Counted from the stretch's first letter, positions 17,640 through 27,463 are shown. The stretch is 64,000 nt of DNA from Brevibacillus panacihumi W25 (GCF_000503775.1 NZ_KI629782.1:248001-312000); one strand, 5' to 3'. The notes: generated by a model not told the origin, from the letters alone. Translations and numbers: made by a program.

Positions 17640-17646
17640 ATTCATA

Positions 17647-17674
17647 ATTATATGATACCAGGAAAAAAAAGCAA
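17647..17674 (-). promoter_or_regulatory. fdhF promoter
   Basis: Minus strand TTGCTT - 16 nt - TATAAT. The -10 is perfect and the -35 half-matched. It predicts a start near 17640 and a leader of about 195 nt. Confidence 0.5.
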
Positions 17675-17767
17675 TAGTTCGACATGAAATCGTTTTCTTT
17701 CTTTTGACAGGGAAAGCCTGTTCCGATGGCGAAGTAGGGAACAGACTACTCTTAGAAAAGGTTGTGA

Positions 17768-18112
17768 ATGACGATGGATTGTCTTTTTTGCAAAATCGTA
17801 GCGGGCGAAATTCCTTCGACCAAGGTGTATGAGGACGAGCATGTCCTCGCCTTCCATGACATCAACCCGATCGCACCCGTCCATGTGCTGATGATTCCCA
17901 AAAAGCATATCGCTTCTCTTTTGGAGATTCAGCCGGAGGACAAGGAATTAATCGGTCACCTCCACCTCTCCCTGCAGAAGGTAGCCGAAACCATGGAAGT
18001 GAAGGATCCCGGATTCCGCATTGTTACCAATATCGGAAAACACGGTCAGCAGACAGTCTTCCATCTGCATTACCATCTGATCGGCGGCAGACAGCTAAAC
18101 TGGACGATGTAG
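17768..18112 (+). CDS. HIT-family nucleotide hydrolase
   Basis: A 114-residue HINT-type protein. Catalytic triad HLHYH lies at H99, H101 and H103 in VFHLHYHLIGG; the N-terminal pair C5/C8 fits a zinc site as in bacterial HINT enzymes. These hydrolyse adenosine phosphoramidates (AMP-lysine, AMP-NH2). It has a good ribosome binding site and is divergent from fdhF; its end abuts the convergent bacillithiol-reductase gene, 6 nt away. Confidence 0.93.
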   Translation: MTMDCLFCKIVAGEIPSTKVYEDEHVLAFHDINPIAPVHVLMIPKKHIASLLEIQPEDKELIGHLHLSLQKVAETMEVKDPGFRIVTNIGKHGQQTVFHLHYHLIGGRQLNWTM

Positions 18113-18118
18113 CTTCGA

Positions 18119-19096
18119 TTATCGTCCGTCCTTCTCCAGGATGTGCTTGGCTATCGCTTCCCCGTGAAAACGGCCGTTTTCGATAAAAATGGCGTTGGCA
18201 CGATTTCCTGCGGCGACGACTCCCGCGATGTACAGGTTGGGGACATTGGTCTCCATCGTCTCGGGGTCATGCACAGGAATCCCCGTTTCCGGATCGGTCT
18301 GGACCCCCAGTGCATGGAGGAAGGTTCGATCCGGACGGAAGCCGATCAGGGCAAATACCATATCATTCTCCAGCGTCATGATCTCGTCGCCGCTCTTGAC
18401 GCGAATCGTCTTCTCCTGGATCGAATCCACTGTAGATTGGTACATCACCTGAATGCGCCCCTTCTCTGCAAGGCTCTCAAAGACAGGACGAGTCCAAGCT
18501 TTGACCTTCTCGGACAGAGTTGCCCCACGGCAGATCACTGTCACGTCTGCACCTGCCCGCTCCAGCTCCATCGCTGCGTCGACCGCCGAGTTGTTTCCGC
18601 CTATCACAGCTACCTTCATGCCGCTGTATGGATGAGCTTCTTGATAGAAGGAAGAAACCTTGGGCAGTTCTTCGCCCGGCACCCCCAGCTTGTTGGGATG
18701 ATCGAAGTAGCCAGTCGCAATCACCAGATTTCTGCAAACGTAAGAGTGCTCTTGCCCAAACCGATCTTTCGTCTGGACCTCATAGCCTTCTGCAATCGGC
18801 TTGGCTGAGATCACTGTTTCATAGACGTGGACCCGCAGTTGTTCGCGCGAGGCCACCAGTCGATAGTAATTCAACGCCTCTTGTCTTGTCGGCTTTTCAT
18901 TGGCAGTAGCAAACGGCACATCCCCGATCTCCAGTCGTTCCGGCGTGCTGTGAAAAATCATGTAGGTAGGGTATCGGTAAATGGAGTGAACCAATGAGCC
19001 CTTCTCAATCACCAAAGGATTCAATCCGGCACGTTTGCATGAAATCGCCGCAGCCAGCCCGCATGGACCTGCCCCTACAATCAGTACATCATTCAT
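18119..19096 (-). CDS. ypdA: YpdA family bacillithiol-disulfide reductase
   Basis: A 325-residue FAD/NADPH flavoprotein. VGAGPCGLAAA (residues 7-15) is the FAD-binding loop with Cys12, the cysteine found in Bdr/YpdA proteins (not a CxxC thioredoxin-reductase site). VIGGNNSAVDAA near residue 165 is the NADPH-binding loop. Close relatives reduce bacillithiol disulfide and maintain cytosolic redox in Firmicutes. Its start is divergent from the SLH-glycosidase gene and overlaps its upstream region. Confidence 0.93.
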   Translation of the reverse strand: MNDVLIVGAGPCGLAAAISCKRAGLNPLVIEKGSLVHSIYRYPTYMIFHSTPERLEIGDVPFATANEKPTRQEALNYYRLVASREQLRVHVYETVISAKPIAEGYEVQTKDRFGQEHSYVCRNLVIATGYFDHPNKLGVPGEELPKVSSFYQEAHPYSGMKVAVIGGNNSAVDAAMELERAGADVTVICRGATLSEKVKAWTRPVFESLAEKGRIQVMYQSTVDSIQEKTIRVKSGDEIMTLENDMVFALIGFRPDRTFLHALGVQTDPETGIPVHDPETMETNVPNLYIAGVVAAGNRANAIFIENGRFHGEAIAKHILEKDGR

Positions 19097-19232
19097 TTCT
19101 CTTACTCCTCGTTTCTATCCATATCTTTTTCTTCTTTTATTCTACCATAAGCCTATGCTTCCCAAAGAGTTCCAGAAAAATGGCAATAAATCACCAATGA
19201 AAGGTCTTTTCACTCTCCTTATACTTGGTAGT

Positions 19233-20837
19233 ATGATGAAAAAACAAAATCTACATATGTGGTCTCTCTCCCTCTTGATGCTGGCCTATAGCCTATCCCT
19301 TGCCATCGGGGTACCGGCTTCGACGGCATCAACGCTTAACCTGCGCGATATTGCCAACAGCTATGCAGTGAGTCAGATCCGCTCGCTGAACGAAGCTGGC
19401 ATCATTTCCGGCGACGAGAATGGGTATTTTCACCCCACGCGACCTGTCACACGCGCTGAGTTCGTCGCCATGCTGAACCGGACGATTGGAATCAAGCCGG
19501 TCGCAAGCAATACAGCGTCTTACACCGATGTGCCGAAAAGCTCATGGGCCTATGGGGACATCCAAGCGGCCGCAGCCCTGGAACTGGTAAATGGAACGAG
19601 CAGCCGCACATTCTCCCCTGTCCGCACGATTACACGCGAGGAAGCTGCAGCGATGCTGGTACGTGCGCTCAAGGAGAAATCCGTCACGAATGCCTCCCTG
19701 TCCTTGAAAGACGTCCAAGCCATCTCCACATGGGCGCTCCCCTCCGTGCGCGATGCTGTGCACAGCGGCTGGCTAACCGGTTACAATGGATATTTTCGTC
19801 CAAAAGACGCGCTCTCCCGCGAGGAAACGGCTGTCATTTTGTATCGGATTCACAATCTTCTCAAGTCTCATCCTGTTTCTGCAAAGCCTTTGGTGTCCTT
19901 GGGCTGGCAGTATCAATCCACAACCGCAGAGTTCATCAACCAGGTAAAGAATTCCTCGGTCAATACCTTGTCGCCGCGCTGGTTCTTCCTGCAAAAAGAT
20001 GGCTCGATTAGCGATACGACAGATGCCTCCTTGGTCACCTGGGCGAAAAAGAATGGAAAACAGGTTTGGCCGCTCTTTGGCAACCGATTTGATTCCGCTA
20101 CCACGCATGCCGTTCTCACCGATCCGGCGAAGCGAAAAGCCCTTGTGCAGACCTTGACCGGATATGTGCAAAAATATCAGCTAGACGGAGTGAATGTTGA
20201 TTTCGAATCGTTCTCCCCGTCAGACCGCGATTTTTTCACGTTGTTCATCAAGGAGCTGACAGCAGCACTGCATCAAAAGGGGGCTGTCGTCTCCGTCGAT
20301 GTTCCACCTGACACAGGCTCGGACTGGAGCGATCCTTTTGATTATGGAAAACTCGCGGAATACGCCGACTACATCGTCCTGATGGCCTATGAGGAGCACT
20401 GGGTCGGCAGTCAAATGGCAGGTTCGGTTGCATCTCTGCCCTGGTTCAAGAATACGATTGCCAATTTACTCGATGAAGTCCCGTCCGAACGCCTGATCGT
20501 CGGAATGCCGCTCTATACCCGTGATTGGTACAAGGCTCAAGGAGGTATGCAATCTACCGATCTCAGTATTCCAGACTCCTACGGCTTGCTATCCCGCTAT
20601 GGAGGGAGCACTAAATGGGACGCAAATCTTGGCCAATACGTCTCTTATTACAATAAAGGAGGAGTGACTCATACCATCTGGTTGGAGGAGAGCCGTTCAT
20701 TGGGATTAAAAGCAAAAGCAAGCCTCGATTATCATGTAGGGGGTTTTGCTTACTGGTACATCGGTTCAGAATCGCCAGATGTTTGGTCCGCCATCAACAA
20801 TTCCATTTTGTTAAAGCAAACACGAAAACGCTTATAA
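19233..20837 (+). CDS. SLH-domain GH18 glycosidase
   Basis: About 534 residues from the ATG of MMKKQN, chosen because it gives a clean signal peptide (KK, then a hydrophobic stretch, ending in ASTAS). Upstream in-frame ATG at 19197 is possible. Three S-layer homology domains follow (roughly residues 35-210), each with the R-x-E-F/A motif (TRAEF, TREEA, SREET), anchoring to secondary cell-wall polymer. The C-terminal GH18 barrel carries LDGVNVDFESFS, the DGxxxDxE motif with catalytic Glu, as in spore-germination enzymes YaaH/SleL. Likely wall-bound peptidoglycan or chitin-type hydrolase. No clear ribosome binding site is visible. Confidence 0.88.
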   Translation: MMKKQNLHMWSLSLLMLAYSLSLAIGVPASTASTLNLRDIANSYAVSQIRSLNEAGIISGDENGYFHPTRPVTRAEFVAMLNRTIGIKPVASNTASYTDVPKSSWAYGDIQAAAALELVNGTSSRTFSPVRTITREEAAAMLVRALKEKSVTNASLSLKDVQAISTWALPSVRDAVHSGWLTGYNGYFRPKDALSREETAVILYRIHNLLKSHPVSAKPLVSLGWQYQSTTAEFINQVKNSSVNTLSPRWFFLQKDGSISDTTDASLVTWAKKNGKQVWPLFGNRFDSATTHAVLTDPAKRKALVQTLTGYVQKYQLDGVNVDFESFSPSDRDFFTLFIKELTAALHQKGAVVSVDVPPDTGSDWSDPFDYGKLAEYADYIVLMAYEEHWVGSQMAGSVASLPWFKNTIANLLDEVPSERLIVGMPLYTRDWYKAQGGMQSTDLSIPDSYGLLSRYGGSTKWDANLGQYVSYYNKGGVTHTIWLEESRSLGLKAKASLDYHVGGFAYWYIGSESPDVWSAINNSILLKQTRKRL

Positions 20838-20839
20838 AG

Positions 20840-20880
20840 AAAAGCCACGCTGCAAATGAACTTGCAGACGTGGCTTTTTT
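20840..20880. terminator. Bidirectional terminator
   Basis: AAAAGCCACG-CTGCAA paired with TTGCAG-ACGTGGCTTTTTT. It lies between convergent genes and has U-runs in both directions. Confidence 0.85.
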
Positions 20881-20886
20881 CACCTT

Positions 20887-21849
20887 TTAGCACACCTTTT
20901 GAAGCAGCTTCCCCCTCAATTTGGTCAGCATATCTTCTGTCATCTTGTCCAAATCGTATTTCGTGGCAAAGCCCCATTCTTCTCTGGCCGCCGACGCATC
21001 GATCGAATCCGGCCAACTATCTGCGATCGCTTGACGCACGGGATCCACCTGATAGGACAAGGTAAAGTCCGGCAGATGCTTGCGGATTGCAGCTGCCACC
21101 TGCTCCGGTTCGATGCTCATCGCTGTCACGTTAAAGGCGTTGCGATGCTTCAGCCTTGCCCCGTCCGCTTCCATCAAGTCGATGATGGCGTTCAGCGCAT
21201 CCGGCATGTACATCATGTCCATGTAGGTGCCTTTCGCAATATAGGAGGTGTAGCTGCCTTCCAGAATCGCCTGGTAGTAGATGTCCACGGCATAGTCGGT
21301 CGTACCGCCCCCGGGAGGTGTTACATAGGAAATCAATCCGGGGAATCGGACACCTCGAGTATCTACGCCGAATTTATGGTAATAGTAGTCGCACAAAAGC
21401 TCTCCCGCCACCTTGTTGACGCCATACATCGTAGTCGGTCTTTGAATCGTTTCTTGCGGCGTCTGGACTTTAGGTGTTGACGGTCCAAAAGCACCGATCG
21501 AGCTTGGCGTGAAAAACTGGCAAGAAAGCTCGCGTGCCGCCTCCAGCGCGTTGACTAGTCCGCCCATGTTGAGATTCCAGGCCAAGAGCGGTTTGGCCTC
21601 AGCGGTCGCCGACAGCAGCGCTGCCAGGTGCATAATCGTATCAACCTGATGAGACTTTGCCAGCTCGAGCATACGCTTCGCATCGGTCACGTCTAGTATT
21701 TCAAAGGGGCCTGATTCCACTACCGGGCTGTTGTCTGCTTTGCGGATGTCTGTCGCGACGACAGCTTCGGCACCGTAAAGCTCGCGGAGCCTCATAACCA
21801 GCTCAGAGCCGATTTGTCCCAATGCACCGGTTACCAGGATTTTTTTCAT
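20887..21849 (-). CDS. L-threonine 3-dehydrogenase (SDR type)
   Basis: A 320-residue short-chain dehydrogenase related to UDP-galactose epimerase. The NAD loop is TGALGQIG near the start, and the catalytic Tyr/Lys are in YGVNK. It oxidises L-threonine to 2-amino-3-ketobutyrate. The following-in-pathway enzyme, Kbl, is encoded directly upstream with a 4-nt ATGA overlap, so the function is well supported by context. It is the SDR kind of Tdh, distinct from the zinc MDR Tdh of E. coli. Confidence 0.93.
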   Translation of the reverse strand: MKKILVTGALGQIGSELVMRLRELYGAEAVVATDIRKADNSPVVESGPFEILDVTDAKRMLELAKSHQVDTIMHLAALLSATAEAKPLLAWNLNMGGLVNALEAARELSCQFFTPSSIGAFGPSTPKVQTPQETIQRPTTMYGVNKVAGELLCDYYYHKFGVDTRGVRFPGLISYVTPPGGGTTDYAVDIYYQAILEGSYTSYIAKGTYMDMMYMPDALNAIIDLMEADGARLKHRNAFNVTAMSIEPEQVAAAIRKHLPDFTLSYQVDPVRQAIADSWPDSIDASAAREEWGFATKYDLDKMTEDMLTKLRGKLLQKVC

Positions 21850-23039
21850 TTCAGAATCCCCATTTCCGTCCCTACTTTTTCATAGATCGACAGGGCACGA
21901 TCCAGCATCTCGCGGGTATGAGCCGCCGTAGGCATATTCCGCACACGCCCTGTTCCCCTGGGCACCGTCGGGAAGACGATTGCTTTCGCGTAGACGCCTT
22001 CCTCATACAGGCGCTTGCTGAATTCTTGTGTCTTTTGCTCGTCGCCAATAATGCAAGGCGTGATCGGTGTTTCACTGTTGCCGATCTCGAAGCCCAGTTC
22101 CTTGAGTCCTTTTTTCAGATAATCGCCGTTCGCCCACAGTTTGTCATGCAGCTCCGTACTGTTCTGCAAGATGTCGATGGCAGTGATGCAAGCCGCGACA
22201 TCAGCAGGAGTCAGGGCCGTAGAGAACAGGAAGGGACGGCTGCGAACCTTGAGCCAATCGATCAGCTGCTGACGGCCGGCCACATAGCCTCCGACTACCC
22301 CGATCGCTTTGGACAAGGTGCCGATCTGAAAATCGACTTTGTCAGAGAGACCAAAATGCTTGACAGTTCCTGCACCTTTTCCCAATACCCCGGAGCCGTG
22401 CGCGTCATCGACGTATGTCATCAGGTCGAATTCTTCTGCGACCTCGACGATTTCCGGCAGCTTGGCGATGTCGCCGTCCATCGAAAAAACACCATCGGTG
22501 ATGACCATCAGTTTTTTATATTTTCCGGACGCCTTTGCTTCCTTGGCCTTCTGGCGCAAGTCATCAATGTCCGAGTGATTGTATCGAATGATCTGCGCCC
22601 GCGAAAGCCGGCAGCCGTCAATGATCGAAGCATGGTTCCATTCATCGGAGAGAATCGCGTCTTCTTTGTCCATCACGGCAGAGATCGCTGCCATGTTGCA
22701 GTTGAAACCGGACTGATACGCGATGGCGGCTTCGGTCTGCTTGAAGCTTGCAATCTTCTCCTCCAGCTTTACGTGAAGCTCCAAGGTACCGTTGATGGTA
22801 CGGACAGCGCCTGCCCCTACCCCGTATTTTTGTGCTGCCGCGATCGCCGCATCGATCAGCCGCTGATCCGTAGCCAAACCGAGATAGTTGTTGGAGGACA
22901 GGTTGATCAGTTCTTTTCCACCGATCGTGATCATCGGACCATTTGCACTTTGCAATGGATCAATCACATTGTAAAGTCCCTTGCTTTTGAGATCCGATAG
23001 ATTTTCACTCAAGAAATGCTCCAAGGTTTTGCTCGCCAT
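21846..23039 (-). CDS. kbl: Glycine C-acetyltransferase
   Basis: 397 residues from the ATG of MASKTL, which has GGAGGG 8 nt upstream. A PLP-dependent alpha-oxoamine synthase that uses CoA to cleave 2-amino-3-ketobutyrate to glycine and acetyl-CoA. The PLP lysine is in [13 protein letters not shown], with [10 protein letters not shown] and SNNYLGL typical of the family. Together with Tdh it forms the threonine-to-glycine pathway; no regulator is adjacent. The only gene upstream, divergently, is an XerS-like recombinase. Confidence 0.95.
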   Translation of the reverse strand: MASKTLEHFLSENLSDLKSKGLYNVIDPLQSANGPMITIGGKELINLSSNNYLGLATDQRLIDAAIAAAQKYGVGAGAVRTINGTLELHVKLEEKIASFKQTEAAIAYQSGFNCNMAAISAVMDKEDAILSDEWNHASIIDGCRLSRAQIIRYNHSDIDDLRQKAKEAKASGKYKKLMVITDGVFSMDGDIAKLPEIVEVAEEFDLMTYVDDAHGSGVLGKGAGTVKHFGLSDKVDFQIGTLSKAIGVVGGYVAGRQQLIDWLKVRSRPFLFSTALTPADVAACITAIDILQNSTELHDKLWANGDYLKKGLKELGFEIGNSETPITPCIIGDEQKTQEFSKRLYEEGVYAKAIVFPTVPRGTGRVRNMPTAAHTREMLDRALSIYEKVGTEMGILK

Positions 23040-23314
23040 TTGTAGATCCCTCCGACCATTTATCACTTGTCACGCACATGTGTCCTTGTGGAATAGACAT
23101 TATAAAAATCAATAAACTCTCTTATACCAAGGATTTTATGATTATAAAGTATCACCTTTTCTTGGCAATGTCCATATGAGAAAGACATAAAATCAAAAAA
23201 TTTTCTTGTCATTTCCGAGTCGACGAATCTCCTCAGGCACTTACCAATCACTTCTTTTTTTGATAGAATATATGTTCGTATCGTGAAAATTTGAGTGATA
23301 GGTGGTGTAAAGAT

Positions 23315-24427
23315 GTGTCCGTACCGAAACAGCGTGATGCGCGCAAGCTCTTGCAAACGATAAACGAATATCCCTGGTACGTGGAGAAGTTCATTGAACA
23401 TAAAAAAACCAAGAAAAACTCCCCTTCTACCCTGCTCGGTTACTTGCGAGATATCGCCTTCTTCTTTCGCTGGATGATGGCAGAAGGGCTGACTTCCGCC
23501 ACCGAGATGAAGCAATTGCCGTTATCCGACTTGAACGAGCTGAAAAAAGAGACCGTGGAAAGCTACATTCTCTATTTACAGGAGTCACATCTCTATGAGC
23601 GATCGGTGCTGCTGACCAACCCCACTCGCAGCTCCCGCAAGGAGTACAGCGACCGGACGATCAACCGAAAAGTCTCCAGTCTCAAATCGTTGTTTCATTA
23701 TTTATCAGCACTGGCTGAGGACGAGCATGGTGAATCCTACCTAACTCGCAATGTGCTGGCAAAAATCGAGCTGGAAATGACAGAGATGACCCCGCTGGCA
23801 CGCGCCCATGCGATCCGGGCAAAAATCTTGATCGATGAAGAAATTTATCAGTTCGTTGACTTCGTCCATACGGGCTTCCTCGCCCACTGTGACACCTTGA
23901 AAAAGCAGCAGTACCACTTGAAAAATCGAGACCGGGATACTGCGTTGGTCGCGATGATCCTATCAGGCGGTTTTCGCGTGTCTGAGGTCGTCAGTCTCAA
24001 TCTGTCGGATCTGGTCATGGAGAAAAACCAAATCAAACTGGTGCGGAAGGGAAAGAAAGAAGACGCCCCCTTTTTCAGTGATTGGGGGAAGGATTATCTG
24101 GCAAAATACCTGCAAGCCCGTGATTCCTACAACCCTCCAGCATACGAAGACGCAGTCTTTCTGGCAGTCTCGCCAGGAAAGCCGGAGGGACACCGCATCG
24201 ATGTACGCTCCGTGCAAAAACTGGTAAAAAAATATGCCAAAGCATTTGGCATCCCCGATTTGTCCGTGCATAAGCTGCGACACAGTTTTGCTACGCAGTT
24301 TCTTCGGCTCAATCCAGATCCTCATCAACTGCAAGCACAGCTCGGACACTCTAAAATCGAGACGACCATGCAGTACGCCCATGTCCTGGAGGATGCCTTG
24401 AGCAAAGCTGTCAATCGTACGACATAG
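23315..24427 (+). CDS. XerS-like tyrosine recombinase
   Basis: From the GTG at this position (AGGTGG 7 nt upstream) it has 370 residues, like the single-recombinase XerS family. N-terminal SAM-like DNA-binding domain (residues 15-160). Catalytic positions: Arg in SGGFRVSEV, Lys in KLVRKGKKED, His/Arg in HKLRHSFAT, His in LGHSKIET, Tyr in TTMQYAHV. XerS resolves chromosome dimers in streptococci; here a chromosome-dimer or integration role is possible. No mobile-element genes are beside it, which supports a housekeeping role. Confidence 0.85.
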   Translation: MSVPKQRDARKLLQTINEYPWYVEKFIEHKKTKKNSPSTLLGYLRDIAFFFRWMMAEGLTSATEMKQLPLSDLNELKKETVESYILYLQESHLYERSVLLTNPTRSSRKEYSDRTINRKVSSLKSLFHYLSALAEDEHGESYLTRNVLAKIELEMTEMTPLARAHAIRAKILIDEEIYQFVDFVHTGFLAHCDTLKKQQYHLKNRDRDTALVAMILSGGFRVSEVVSLNLSDLVMEKNQIKLVRKGKKEDAPFFSDWGKDYLAKYLQARDSYNPPAYEDAVFLAVSPGKPEGHRIDVRSVQKLVKKYAKAFGIPDLSVHKLRHSFATQFLRLNPDPHQLQAQLGHSKIETTMQYAHVLEDALSKAVNRTT

Positions 24428-24455
24428 CTGTTTTTTTATCTTTCCACATACCCGA

Positions 24456-24490
24456 CAAAAATACCCGGCTGACGACCAGCCGGGTTCTTT
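24456..24490. terminator. Bidirectional terminator
   Basis: Nine-base-pair stem ACCCGGCTG/CAGCCGGGT with a 5-nt loop, flanked by A-rich and TTCTTT runs, between convergent genes. Confidence 0.85.
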
Positions 24491-24492
24491 GT

Positions 24493-26076
24493 TCAAGCAC
24501 GATTCATTTGTTCTTTTTCCTGTAGCCGCAATTCCACTCTCCTGATTTTCCCAGAAGTGGTTTTCGGCAAGTCTTCCACGAACTCGATTTTTCGCGGGTA
24601 TTTGTAAGGAGCAGTCAAATGCTTGACATGCTCTTTCAATTCTTCTGCCAGTGAATCCGAAGGGGTGTTCCCTTTTTTCAAGACTACGAATGCTTTTACG
24701 ACATGCCCGCGCTCCGGATCAGGGCTGGCTACAGCTGCACACTCGGCGACAGCCGGGTGTTTGACCAAGGCATCCTCTACCTCGAAGGGACCAATTGTGT
24801 AGCCTCCTGAGATAATGATGTCGTCCGAACGTCCTTCAAACCAAATGTAGCCATCATCGTCCATTCTCCCTTGGTCCCCGGTAACGTACCACTCCCCTCG
24901 GAACGCTTTGGCTGTCCGATCGGGATCATTCAGATACCCTTTAAACAACGCGACCATTTCTTTATGGATCGCAATATCCCCTACCTTGCCTACAGGAAGC
25001 TCGCTTCCCTCTTCGTCTACGATGGCTACCCGAACTACCGGGGAAGGTCGTCCCATCGAGCCCGGCTTCGGCTCCACTCCGACGAAGGTCCCGACCAGTA
25101 AGGTGTTTTCTGTCTGCCCATAACCATCCCGAACCGTCAAGTTAAAGACCCGTCTAAACGTGTCGATGACTTCCCGATTCAATGGCTCACCAGCCGAGCA
25201 GGTGGAGCGCAAGGCTTGCAACGTATAGCTTTCCAGGTCTGGAGCTTTTGCCATCATTCTGTACTCTGTCGGTGTGGCGCACAAGACGGAGATCGGATAT
25301 TTCGCCAGAATGGACAGATAGGTATCAGCACTGAACCTGCCCTTGTATACAAATGCTGTGGCGCCCAAGCCAAGAGTGGAGACGAATGGGCTCCAGATCC
25401 ATTTGGCCCAGCCCGGACCCGCTGTGGCCCAGACTACGTCTTTTTCCTGAACATCCAGCCATTGCTTTGCCGCTACTGACAAATGGGCCAATGGCCACCC
25501 GGCAACGTGCATGACGCCTTTTGGCCCGCCAGTCGTTCCGGAGGTGTAAGACAAAAATGCCAAATCATCAGAGCTTGTTTGTACACAGGCAAACTCGTCA
25601 GCCTGGTCTTGAATCAGCAGATCAAGGGAGATCCAGCCATCTGCCCGATCTCCAAGCGTGATAAAATGCCGGAGGGTCTTGCAACGATTCCGCAACGGCT
25701 CTACTTCTCCCGTCATGCCGTCAAAACAAATGACAGCAGAGGCAAGTGCGTGATCGATGCGATATTCAATATCCTTTTGACGAAGCATTTCCGATCCCGG
25801 CAAGATGACGGCACCCAACTTCAATAATGCAAGGTACAAGCCATACGCTTCAATCCCGCGCTTAACGAGAACCATCACCTTATCTCCCTGTCCGATGCCA
25901 ATAGATTGCAGCCCATTGGCGATCCGATTGGAAAAACGACGCAATTGGTCATAGCTGAGGATTTGCTCCGCTCCACTCTCGTCCAGTTCCCATACGGCAC
26001 GTTTGTCAGGATGATTCAGCGCATACTGATCTACTTGTGCAGCAAAATTATAGAACTTTGGCATGTTCAGCTCCAA
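24493..26076 (-). CDS. MACS-type acyl-CoA synthetase
   Basis: About 527 residues with a TTG start, chosen for GGAGGTG 6 nt upstream. ATP-dependent ligase that adenylates a carboxylic acid and transfers it to CoA. AMP-binding motif SYTSGTTGGPKG, YGQTEN, the ATPase motif YVTGDQGRMDDDGYIWFEGR, and the C-terminal lysine loop LPKTTSGKIRR are all present. It is closest to the medium-chain/MbcS group (B. subtilis MbcS about 529 aa, acting on branched or short acids). Monocistronic. Confidence 0.88.
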   Translation of the reverse strand: MELNMPKFYNFAAQVDQYALNHPDKRAVWELDESGAEQILSYDQLRRFSNRIANGLQSIGIGQGDKVMVLVKRGIEAYGLYLALLKLGAVILPGSEMLRQKDIEYRIDHALASAVICFDGMTGEVEPLRNRCKTLRHFITLGDRADGWISLDLLIQDQADEFACVQTSSDDLAFLSYTSGTTGGPKGVMHVAGWPLAHLSVAAKQWLDVQEKDVVWATAGPGWAKWIWSPFVSTLGLGATAFVYKGRFSADTYLSILAKYPISVLCATPTEYRMMAKAPDLESYTLQALRSTCSAGEPLNREVIDTFRRVFNLTVRDGYGQTENTLLVGTFVGVEPKPGSMGRPSPVVRVAIVDEEGSELPVGKVGDIAIHKEMVALFKGYLNDPDRTAKAFRGEWYVTGDQGRMDDDGYIWFEGRSDDIIISGGYTIGPFEVEDALVKHPAVAECAAVASPDPERGHVVKAFVVLKKGNTPSDSLAEELKEHVKHLTAPYKYPRKIEFVEDLPKTTSGKIRRVELRLQEKEQMNRA

Positions 26077-26245
26077 ACGATACACCTCCAACTTTTAACT
26101 ATACAGAAATTAATATTCGACATTTTCGGAAAATATCCTTTTCGAAAACAAGCTTTTTTCCGCATAGCAACAAATGGCAAGGCGTTTTTGTGAAACTAAA
26201 TGAGAGGAAGAGCGTCATAATGATATAGAAAAAGTTCAATAAGGA

Positions 26246-26281
26246 TGAAAAGCCCCCATGCAGCAGCATGAGAGCTTTCCT
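26246..26281 (-). terminator. Intrinsic terminator of NlpC/P60 gene
   Basis: Minus-strand AAAGCTCTCATGC pairs with GCATGGGGGCTTTT around a 4-nt loop. Confidence 0.8.
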
Positions 26282-26287
26282 GGGTGC

Positions 26288-27202
26288 TTAGATGACGCGC
26301 TTGATTTTTACCACGCGTTTTTCCCAATTCGTTCCGAAGAATTTGGAATATGTCACTCCTGGACTTCCGTATGTATGCAGGATTTTTCCATCGCCTGCAT
26401 AGATGGCAACATGGGTGATCCGGTCAGAAGCATTTTTGGCAGAAGACTTCATGAAGATCAGGTCGCCCTTTTGCAAATCCTTTTTGGAGACCGTTTTTCC
26501 GACGGTAGATTGTTGACGGGAGTCGCGCGGCAACGTGATTCCCGCCTCCTTAAAGACGCGCTGCGTAAACGATGAGCAATCGAAGGTTTTGGTCGTATTT
26601 TTGCTGGAGCCAAACTTATACTTCGTTCCCATGTACTTTTCGCCATTGGCAATCACTTTGTTGGCAATTGCGGAAGAAGAAGATTCGGATTTATTCGACG
26701 AATCGCTCGTCTTGTCGCTGCTTGCATCCTCAATCACCCGACGGGCACCCACAAATTTCTTTTCATACTCAGAGAATTTTTTCAGTACCACTCCACCTTC
26801 GCCCTGCGAAGAGTAGACAAACTGATTATTCCCGATATAAATCCCCATAAAATTCAGACTGCCTTTTCCACTAGAAGCAAAGAAGACCAGGTCGCCGGCT
26901 TGCAGATCTTTTTGTGCAACCTTCTGGCCCGTCTTATACAAAGCCGAGATGGTGCTGCCAATCTTAATTCCTGCCTGTTTGTATACATAAGTCGCCAAAT
27001 TCGCAGAACCAAAAGCATTAGGGCCATCTGCCTGGAATTTATACGCTTTGCCTACCAGTTGTTTTGCATCTTTTGCGATCTCGGTCACATCGACTGATTT
27101 TGGTGTACTAGCGGCCGCGTATCCTACTTGACCACCCATTAACAGGGACGTACTCAGCATGACTGCTACTGTTGACTTCATTACCCAATCTCGTTTCGTC
27201 AC
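26288..27202 (-). CDS. Secreted NlpC/P60 endopeptidase, first domain degenerate
   Basis: A 304-residue protein with GTG start (AAGGAGG), signal peptide (ends GYAAA-S) and two NlpC/P60 folds joined by a Ser/Asn-rich linker (residues 160-178). The second domain has an intact catalytic set: C209 (TFDCSSF), H264 (THVAIYAG) and H276. In the first domain the aligned positions are Ser66 (FGSANL), Phe118 and Tyr130, so it cannot be catalytic. It presumably cleaves cell-wall peptide links as in LytF/CwlS relatives. The 280-nt region upstream holds no recognised riboswitch. Confidence 0.9.
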   Translation of the reverse strand: MTKRDWVMKSTVAVMLSTSLLMGGQVGYAAASTPKSVDVTEIAKDAKQLVGKAYKFQADGPNAFGSANLATYVYKQAGIKIGSTISALYKTGQKVAQKDLQAGDLVFFASSGKGSLNFMGIYIGNNQFVYSSQGEGGVVLKKFSEYEKKFVGARRVIEDASSDKTSDSSNKSESSSSAIANKVIANGEKYMGTKYKFGSSKNTTKTFDCSSFTQRVFKEAGITLPRDSRQQSTVGKTVSKKDLQKGDLIFMKSSAKNASDRITHVAIYAGDGKILHTYGSPGVTYSKFFGTNWEKRVVKIKRVI

Positions 27203-27417
27203 TTTCTTTTCCTCCTTGTCATGTCGTGGAACCCTCTGTGGGGTACATGGACAGGTTACCGCATAAGGAAACAGGAGGATAAGACCGTAAAATTTACCAA
27301 TATTGGATTTAGGATCATGGAACTACTAACAAAACCCAGCCCAAAGTATGCCATATCTGTTTTTTAGACCAAAAGTACCAATTCACCAAAAATGGTTTTT
27401 TTCACTTTATTTGAACA

Positions 27418-27463
27418 TGAAAAAACCAGTATCTGCATAGAACTAACAGATGCTGGTTTTCGC
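27418..27463 (-). terminator. Intrinsic terminator of FAH-family gene
   Basis: Minus-strand ACCAGCATCTG pairs with CAGATACTGGT with a 9-nt loop, followed by TTTTTT. Confidence 0.85.

Noticed and set aside
23255-23285. Bacillus-type dif site in the xerS upstream region (AGAATATAT resembles part of it)
   Set aside because: Only nine bases match; it more likely is the -10 region of the xerS promoter.
23063-23515. 150-codon minus-strand ORF over the kbl/xerS intergenic region
   Set aside because: It overlaps the promoter region and the xerS start, has no ribosome binding site, and reads as a shadow of A/T-rich DNA.
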